Shown in pieces: positions 57,450-64,000 of a stretch of DNA of 64,000 bases. The position numbers were made by a program, and so were the translations under genes. Every line of letters starts with the position of its first letter. Positions within the stretch are counted from its first letter, which is position 1. The notes under the pieces are model-generated. The model did no database searches. It saw only the letters and a program-made list of their open reading frames with translations, and was not told the DNA's origin. The DNA comes from Pomphorhynchus laevis (lineage: Eukaryota > Acanthocephala > Palaeacanthocephala > Echinorhynchida > Pomphorhynchidae), in contig WNNJ02002862.1 of the NCBI GenBank assembly GCA_012934845.2, positions 1-64,000 of the forward strand, read 5' to 3'.

Positions 57450-59070
57450 TCTGAAAAACTGAAGTCGTAAACATGGGGCTTACCACTATCTGAGATCGTA
57501 GCTGCAGTTTGCTTCTAAGATTTTTAAATTGCAGAGTCACTAAAATTCCAAAAATAATAGGTATGTGGGCAAGGTATTATAACATTGCATAATCAAATCA
57601 AACTACACTACGTATTCAACTTTATGACGATCAATATAAGACGCTGAACGTTAAAATCTAAAGTGCGACTTATATCAACATTAGTTATAGAATCTAGAAT
57701 TATTAGATATAAAATTGTGATTTATTAATATTTGATAACAAATAATTTAATTTGATATATATATAATTTAAATATTTATTATAATTTTTACAAATAAATT
57801 ATAAATTAAAAAATATTATTTAAAAAATAATATTTAAAAAATATTATTGACCAATTAATTTAAATGTTATCGTTTTTCTGCCAAAAGGTGACCTAATAAA
57901 TTTAGGACTTTGAGTTGAGCACTTTAATATTATAAGATAAATGTCCCAGGACATTTTCATTTAAAATATTTATTTTATTGCAGTCATGAAAATCATAAGA
58001 TATTTATTGTAATTTCCCTTTGAAAGCGTAGACAAGATAACATCGTTCCTGCTAAGTGATTGTATTGATAGATTAAGTTTCGCTGACCAGACATCGACGA
58101 GACAAATGTTATCGCTTCCATTTGCACAGTTTCACTTGCGAAGATTAGTAAGTTAGTGTAATAAAGTCTACAGTTTTCGTGTATTTAAAGCTAATTTATT
58201 GTATAATGTTTGATATATGTGCAGACAACGCTGTTGTCTGCATAAATCGTTAAACTTTCCAGAATAAATATTAAAGATAGAAAATCCCCTTTGTTTTAAA
58301 TGAAAACGTTGCTGTATATGCTGATATTACTTCAAAGGAAATACATCACTAGCATGCAGTGATGTAAAAGGTGGATTTGAAAACTTAAACACAAAGTTTG
58401 ATGTAGAACTACTTACGCTGATATGTTAATCTTTTTCTTTACAATTTGTCAAACTTTTTTTATCTTTTAGTAGTTTAGGCGTTTTAAAGTAGATTAAAGG
58501 TTTAAATTTTTTATATTAAATTCAATTTTTCACCTTATTTTAATATATACGCTTTCTGCATTTAATATTTGAAATGATTTCGTTAATAATGAAGATGATT
58601 GACTTAACAAAAAATTTTAATCATAATTGAATGATTACACGAAATATTTGTAATAACATAGCACATGTTTAAAATACAAATGATGTTTTATTAAGATACA
58701 TTTTAAAATATGGTTGATGGAATTGATTGAAGAATCTTACAATATAAAAATTTATAAGAATTTAGAAATTATTTTGTAAGATCAAATGTTAGATATGATT
58801 ATAAACAGCTCACATGTTGGTAGTTCAAATATTTTGATTAAAAGAACTTGCATCATATTGGTACTTCAAATATTTTGATTGAGCTGTTTTGATGAAGATC
58901 AATATCATTTTAAATTTTTAATTTTAAATCACGTTAGAAGGAAATATGTGAAAGGAAATATGACTAAAGCTTCAAAATTATTGTGGGTTAATAGCTTTTG
59001 ATATCATAATTTAAAAGTAATTTAAATTAATTTAAATTTAGAAATTAAATTAATTATTAAATTTATAAAA
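57450..59070. other. AT-rich, nothing recognised
   Basis: Probably intron of the TLDc gene if the two exon groups belong together. No supported exon. Confidence 0.4.
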
Positions 59071-59074
59071 TTAA

Positions 59075-60300
59075 ACGATTAACTTAAATCACAATGATTT
59101 TTTACTTTTAAATTAATTTAAAAGTAATTTTAATTTAAAAGTAAATGTTTATGTTTGTTGATATGAAAATGTAAGTTCACATGTTTGATTTATAAATAGT
59201 ACATTTGATTTAACGATTAACAATAATTTTTTTACTTTTAAATTAATTTAAAAGTAATTTTAATTTAAAAGTAAATGTTTATGTTTGTTGATATGAAAAT
59301 GTAAGTTCACATGTTTGATTTATAAATAGTACATTTGATTTAACGATTAACAATAATTTTTTTACTTTTAAATTAATTTAAAAGTAATTTTAATTTAAAA
59401 GTAAATGTTTATGTTTGTTGATATGAAAATGTAAGTTCACATGTTTGATTTATAAATAGTACATTTGATTTAACGATTAACAATAATTTTTTTACTTTTA
59501 AATTAATTTAAAAGTAATTTTAATTTAAAAGTAAATGTTTATGTTTGTTGATATGAAAATGTAAGTTCACATGTTTGATTTATAAATAGTACATTTGATT
59601 TAACGATTAACAATAATTTTTTTACTTTTAAATTAATTTAAAAGTAATTTTAATTTAAAAGTAAATGTTTATGTTTGTTGATATGAAAATGTAAGTTCAC
59701 ATGTTTGATTTATAAATAGTACATTTGATTTAACGATTAACAATAATTTTTTTACTTTTAAATTAATTTAAAAGTAATTTTAATTTAAAAGTAAATGTTT
59801 ATGTTTGTTGATATGAAAATGTAAGTTCACATGTTTGATTTATAAATAGTACATTTGATTTAACGATTAACAATAATTTTTTTACTTTTAAATTAATTTA
59901 AAAGTAATTTTAATTTAAAAGTAAATGTTTGTTGATACATGCTAATTCATTACTGAATTTATAATTAATAAATTATAATGTTTATTTATAAATAGTACAT
60001 TTGATTTAACAGAAATGAATTAAAACCAAAGTGTGAATTTTTTTACATTTTTACTTTATGCTTTTCATAGAAAGTAATTTTAATTTAAAAGTAAATGTTT
60101 ATGTTTGTTGATATGAAAATGTAAGTTCAAACAATCGATTAACAATAATTTTTTTACTTTTAAATTAATTTAAAAGTAATTTTAATTTAAAAGTAAATGT
60201 TTGTTGATACATGCTAATTCATTACTGAATTTATAATTAATAAATTATAATGTTTATCACAGAAATGAATTAAAACCAAAGTGTGACATTTTTACTTTAT
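59075..60300. repeat. Satellite 6: 130-bp tandem repeat, about 7 units plus shortened ones
   Basis: Units begin TAACGATTAACAATAATTT at 59211, 59341, 59471, 59601, 59731 and 59861, exactly 130 bp apart and practically identical. A diverged unit precedes (59080-59210) and two rearranged, shortened units follow (to 60300), the latter sharing a GTTGATACATGCTAATTCAT block. Internal inverted TTTTAAATTAATTTAAAA could form hairpins. No hammerhead core seen. Confidence 0.95.
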
Positions 60301-60707
60301 GCTTTTCATAGATACTAACAATCCCTATCTAATAATTAGGATACTAATAATCCCATTCTCACGATTATTTAAAAAAGAATGTATATGCTGCACATCCATT
60401 AGGGCATGTAACTAATTTAGCGTGAATACTTGAACAGCATCGGATAATTTAAATCATACAATTTAAATTATCAGCAAATAATCATATCCCATGTTTAATA
60501 CATTAAATAGATACTGCCTAAGAATACAGGTATATAATACAAATCGACTATTGGATACGTGTGGACGGTATCTTATTTTCATGCGAATTTAAACTTAATA
60601 TTTTAGATATCTTTCAATATTTTTTATCTTTTATTTAGATATCACAATTTAATTTAATTAAAGTAAATATCTTGCAAAATTAGATACTTGAAGTTTAAAT
60701 ATACTAC

Positions 60708-60963
60708 CTTAACACTATGACGAAATGATATTCCGGAAATTGTCGGGGCAGGTTGATCTATACGCTCAGCAAGCTTTTTCGATAAAACTCCGGTTTCGTC
60801 TTTCTTTCTGTCAACAACGTAAAACTGGCAGCCTGATGATATAACACTGCTAATGTCTATCTTATATACATCGTCGGGAATAATGGCATGGTAGAATGTG
60901 CTAGGTATATATAACAATGGAAACATGTGATGAATATCGTATGGTCCTAGCATTTGCTGTCCA
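60708..60963 (-). CDS. Isolated exon, minus strand, unrecognised
   Basis: A 256-nt exon with a good acceptor (aatattttag) and donor (AAG|gtagta), open in one frame: GQQMLGPYDIHHMFPLLYIP, YHAIIPDDVYKIDISSVISS, CQFYVVDRKKDETGVLSKKL, ERIDQPAPTISGISFRHS. The composition is clearly protein-like. No family recognised and no partner exon found within the window. It lies opposite to, and possibly inside, the TLDc gene. Confidence 0.5.
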
Positions 60964-62017
60964 CTAAAATATTAAAATTGATTAAAATATGGGCTAATTT
61001 TAATTTAATTACAATTTCGTACTTTTAAAACATTTTAAAAGTACCAAATGGTACATTTTAAAAGTACTTCTTTCGACGTGCCAGATGACTACAGACATTT
61101 ACTAACAATTTTATATTTAGTATGAAAATGGAAATCAATACAATCATACATGCTGTTTCAATCAAAATTCATTTTAAAACTATGTAAAATATCCGAAATT
61201 ATAAAAATACAAAATATTCTTTATTCTCAAGATCATCTCATTATTTTCTTTTCTATACTCCAAATTATTCAACTCCAAATTAAAATAATTTATTTTATCA
61301 AAATAGTGGCAGGTTTAAATGTTTCTAATTTTCAAAATAAATTAAAAATTTTATTATTAATTTAAAATTCTCTAATCTAATTTGTACATCAATTAATTAT
61401 TTAATGTTTATTAAATAGGTATATTAACTTAATTTGTTAAATTGAATTTATTTTATTGTTAATTTTTAATTTTAAAAGAAATTCGGATTGTGCTGGATTA
61501 AAATTATCTTATCAAACGTTAAGAATTAATTTACAAATTAAAAATTTTAATGCTTATTAAATAGATATATTAAGTTAATATATTTAATTGAATTAATTTT
61601 AATAAAAATCCGTATTAAAATTATCTAGTTCAATTTGTAAATCAATTAAAAAATCATTTGATTAAATAATTTTTAAAAATAGTTTATTAGAAATATACTT
61701 TATATACATATATAAAGATATACAATATAGATTCACGAAGTATGCACGAACTTTCATTAAAACATCGATACAGAACTCCTTTTTTGTGATAAAATAAAAG
61801 TCGCATTAAGATGAATATTTCGACGTGTCAGATGGCTACAGATTTTTGCAACTTGACGTATACTAACAATTTTCTATTGTAATTAAAAGAAAATGTAATA
61901 TGAATATTCATATTCATAATGCTATAAATTTCTATTAATATGAACATGGGAATAAATACTTTACTATGAATATTAATACCATACAATGAATATCGTATGG
62001 TCCTAGCATTTGCCAAA
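60930..62017. repeat. Local duplication of the exon 5' end and flank
   Basis: GCAAATGCTAGGACCATACG (minus strand, start of the exon at 60963) recurs at about 61983-62012, and a TTCGACGTGCCAGATG block at about 61074 recurs at 61812 (TTCGACGTGTCAGATGG). AT-rich blocks near 61395 and 61545 are also related. The second exon copy is a short dead fragment. Confidence 0.65.
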
Positions 62018-62125
62018 GTAACTTATCTAATCATTTAATGGCAATGGGTTATAATTAATCTTTAATTAATTATAATTAATTAAATTAATAATTAATCTTA
62101 TAGTCATTTTTAATAATCTATTTAG

Positions 62126-64000
62126 TTGATACCGCGACTCTCTATAGATCACAAGTTAATATGTATTTTCAAAGAACCACGATCACAGATACTAACCAAC
62201 GAGAGCTGGATAAGAAACTTGTTAACATACATACCAGTACGATTCCGAGAAGAAGGATCGGCTTCACTTGTATTTTGTACTGATACAGATGGATTTAGTC
62301 TTATGAATTTGTACAGACACGCTCAAAAATATGAGGATGGTCATAATTTAATTTTGATTCAAGATTCCAAGCACCTGGTTAGCTCCTGAAAATTTTTTGT
62401 AGCTTTTCTATTTCGTAGATATTTGGTGCGCTAATTTCTAATTCGCTTCATTCGAGAAATTCCTTCTACGGCACTGGAGAATCTTTTCTTTTTTCGACAA
62501 ATTCTAATTTTAAGGTAAACTTTAAACCTATAGCCAAAATTGCAAGTTATTCTTCGTGATATAAAAATGTTCACCGTTCCGTCTTGCAAACTATACATAC
62601 AGATCAAAATAAAAGCAATCAAACAATTATATAAATTATATGTGAAATGATTACATATAAATGTTTTTATATAAATTATGCGTGAAAAAGGATGCTATAC
62701 TGATCTATGATTTAATAATAACTCACATTAATATGTTATATTATTTACGTAATTACTTTATTTAAATTACATTAAAAAATAATTATTACAATATTTATTA
62801 ATATTTATCAATTGATATAGTTGACAATGATCACACGATTATCACAATATCAAAAATAATAGTCAAACACAATTATCACAAAATATAAAAGTTGTAAAAG
62901 TTTCTTGATTTAATTTGCTTTTTAAAAACATATATTTTATTTAAAATTTGAATACAATAAAATTTGATTTAATTTTTATAAATTAAATTTTATTTCATTT
63001 TTAATTTATTTATATAATTTATTTCAAAGTTTATTTTGTGAATTAAAAATTTTATTAATTAATTTTATTAATTTTATTAATTTTTTTACGATCTGTTTTA
63101 TAAATAAATTTCGCTGGTTATCATTTGTTGTATTTCTAGCAACAGAATATACAAATTCAATTAAATTTATAAGGTTTATTGCAAGGAAAAATAATAAATT
63201 TTTCACATATACTTTTATATGAAATATTTATATTGTAATAAATAGCTTGAACTGCTTCCATATTAAGCCAAACCTACTTTTTAAAGTTTATAAATAAATT
63301 TCGCTGGTTATCATTTGTGATATTTCTAGCAACAGAATATACAAATTCAATTAAATTTATAAGGTTTATTGCAAGGAAAAAATAATAAATTTTTCACATA
63401 TTTATACTTTTGTATGAAATATTTATATTGTAATAAATAGTTTGAACTGCTTCCATATTAAGCCAAACCTACTTTTTAAAGTTTATAAATAAATTTCGCT
63501 GGTTATCATTTGTGATATTTCTAGCAACAGAATATACAAATTCAATTAAATTTACAAAAAATTAAATTGCGTTATAAATTTTAAATTTTTAAAATTCGGC
63601 GAAAATTTTTCAATTGCATTACAACTAGATAAACGCTAGAATATTTAATTTAAACGTGTTTGAGAACATTGATGCTTTACATTTTAAATTTAATATATCT
63701 AAAGTTTAATATTTTAAAATAAGCTTTTTGGTTGATGTGATTTCCAAAACCTTAATTAACTGAACACGTTAATATTGAACAAAATCAACATTTTTGTGCA
63801 AAATAAACAAGTCAATTTTAGGTTTATTTATGGACAGGCAAAAATCAGCTATTTGTTCATAGTAATGAGACAGGTATTGGTGTAGGAGCCAGCGAGTAAG
63901 TAAATAAAATCTAATTTTCATGTGCAATTAGATTTGTTATTAAAGTGGAAAATATGGCTTATGGATAAACGAAGATTTAAGAAGTGGTACTTCTTGTTGT
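62126..64000 (+). CDS. OXR1: TLDc domain exons (OXR1/NCOA7-like), running off the window
   Basis: Four exons in agreeing phase: 62126-62377 (84 codons), 62419-62514 (32 codons), 63822-63895, and 63946 to the window end. They spell a TLDc domain: NESWIRNLLTYIPVRF, SASLVFCTDTDGFSLMNLYR, HNLILIQDSKHL | IFGALISNSL, SFYGTGESFLFS | VYLWTGKNQLFVHSNETGIG | GKYGLWINEDLRSGTSC. FGA-(F/L), FYGTGE-FLF, WTG-N-F and G--LW---DL--G are the hallmark blocks of TLDc. TLDc proteins protect against oxidative damage and bind the V-ATPase. Introns are 41 bp, 1.3 kb (with a 190-bp repeat) and 50 bp. The C-terminal 20 or so residues lie beyond 64000. Confidence 0.9.
63101..63570. repeat. 190-195-bp tandem repeat in the TLDc intron, 2.4 units
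   Basis: TAAATAAATTTCGCTGGTTA begins units at 63101, 63291 and 63486; also shared are CTAGCAACAGAATATACAAA and GAACTGCTTCCATATTAAGC. It lies wholly inside the intron 62515-63821 and is AT-rich with no ribozyme core. Confidence 0.9.

Noticed and set aside
1-64000. LTR retroelements, Polintons or other capsid-bearing elements
   Set aside because: I found no LTR pair with integrase or protease, no protein-primed polymerase and no capsid-like ORF. All clear RTs here are non-LTR.
1-64000. CRISPR arrays, tRNA or rRNA genes
   Set aside because: Tandem repeats here have no unique spacers of regular length, and no cloverleaf with A and B boxes or rRNA core was noticed by eye.

Overview
This is an AT-rich eukaryotic nuclear window. 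Very short GT-AG introns (41, 41, 47 and 50 bp where phase can be followed), many non-LTR retrotransposons and hammerhead-ribozyme satellites point to an invertebrate animal; the sequence does not let me name the group. Host genes are sparse. I recognise an intronless mitochondrial ribosomal protein mL43 gene (10425-11027, minus), a split TLDc-domain gene of the OXR1/NCOA7 type (about 55119 to beyond 64000, plus), a phase-consistent multi-exon minus-strand gene of unknown identity (1586-2971), and an isolated minus-strand exon (60708-60963). I see no tRNA, rRNA or CRISPR.

Layout. 0-8 kb: AT-rich DNA with one host gene, a decayed partial copy of it, and two degraded LINE pieces. 8-15.5 kb: eroded LINE fragments nested in one another, around mL43. 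15.6-28.6 kb: a head-to-tail block of minus-strand LINEs, in transcription order L2/CR1-like copy 2, L2/CR1-like copy 1 (ORF1, endonuclease, RT), the 3' part of another LINE fused in frame to it, and two related RLE-type elements (RT plus restriction-like endonuclease) sitting at TTA-repeat tracts. 29.1-31.3 kb: a 258-bp satellite. 31.3-33.9 kb: a decayed Jockey/CR1-like LINE. 34.3-35.3 kb: another tandem repeat. 35.5-43.6 kb: a third L2-like copy split by a nearly whole CCHC-bearing LINE (37199-41829) with an 11-bp target duplication and a UAAUG stop-start junction between its two ORFs. 44.1-54.9 kb: a cluster of tandem repeats. 55-64 kb: the TLDc gene, with a near-perfect 130-bp satellite in or beside a long intron.

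The most interesting signal is that at least five different tandem-repeat families here carry hammerhead self-cleaving ribozyme cores. Two arrangements are canonical: a complete type III hammerhead in the 317-323-bp repeat (44.1-44.9 kb and an inverted pair at 54.4-54.9 kb), and a minimal type I form with a self-complementary stem III in the 288-bp repeat (49.7-50.3 kb, plus strand). In three others (258-bp, 358-bp and about 290-bp repeats) the three core strands occur in the order GAAA, CUGAUGA, GUC within one unit, so the three helices interleave and cannot form a nested fold inside a monomer. They nest as a normal hammerhead if the CUGAUGA strand comes from the preceding unit. Compensatory changes in helices I and II between the 358-bp and 290-bp families support the pairing. 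These would be ribozymes that assemble only in multimeric transcripts. The sequence, core and covariation are seen directly; activity and the role in processing multimers are inference. The repeats resemble animal retrozymes and Penelope-associated hammerhead repeats, but no Penelope-like ORF lies in the window.
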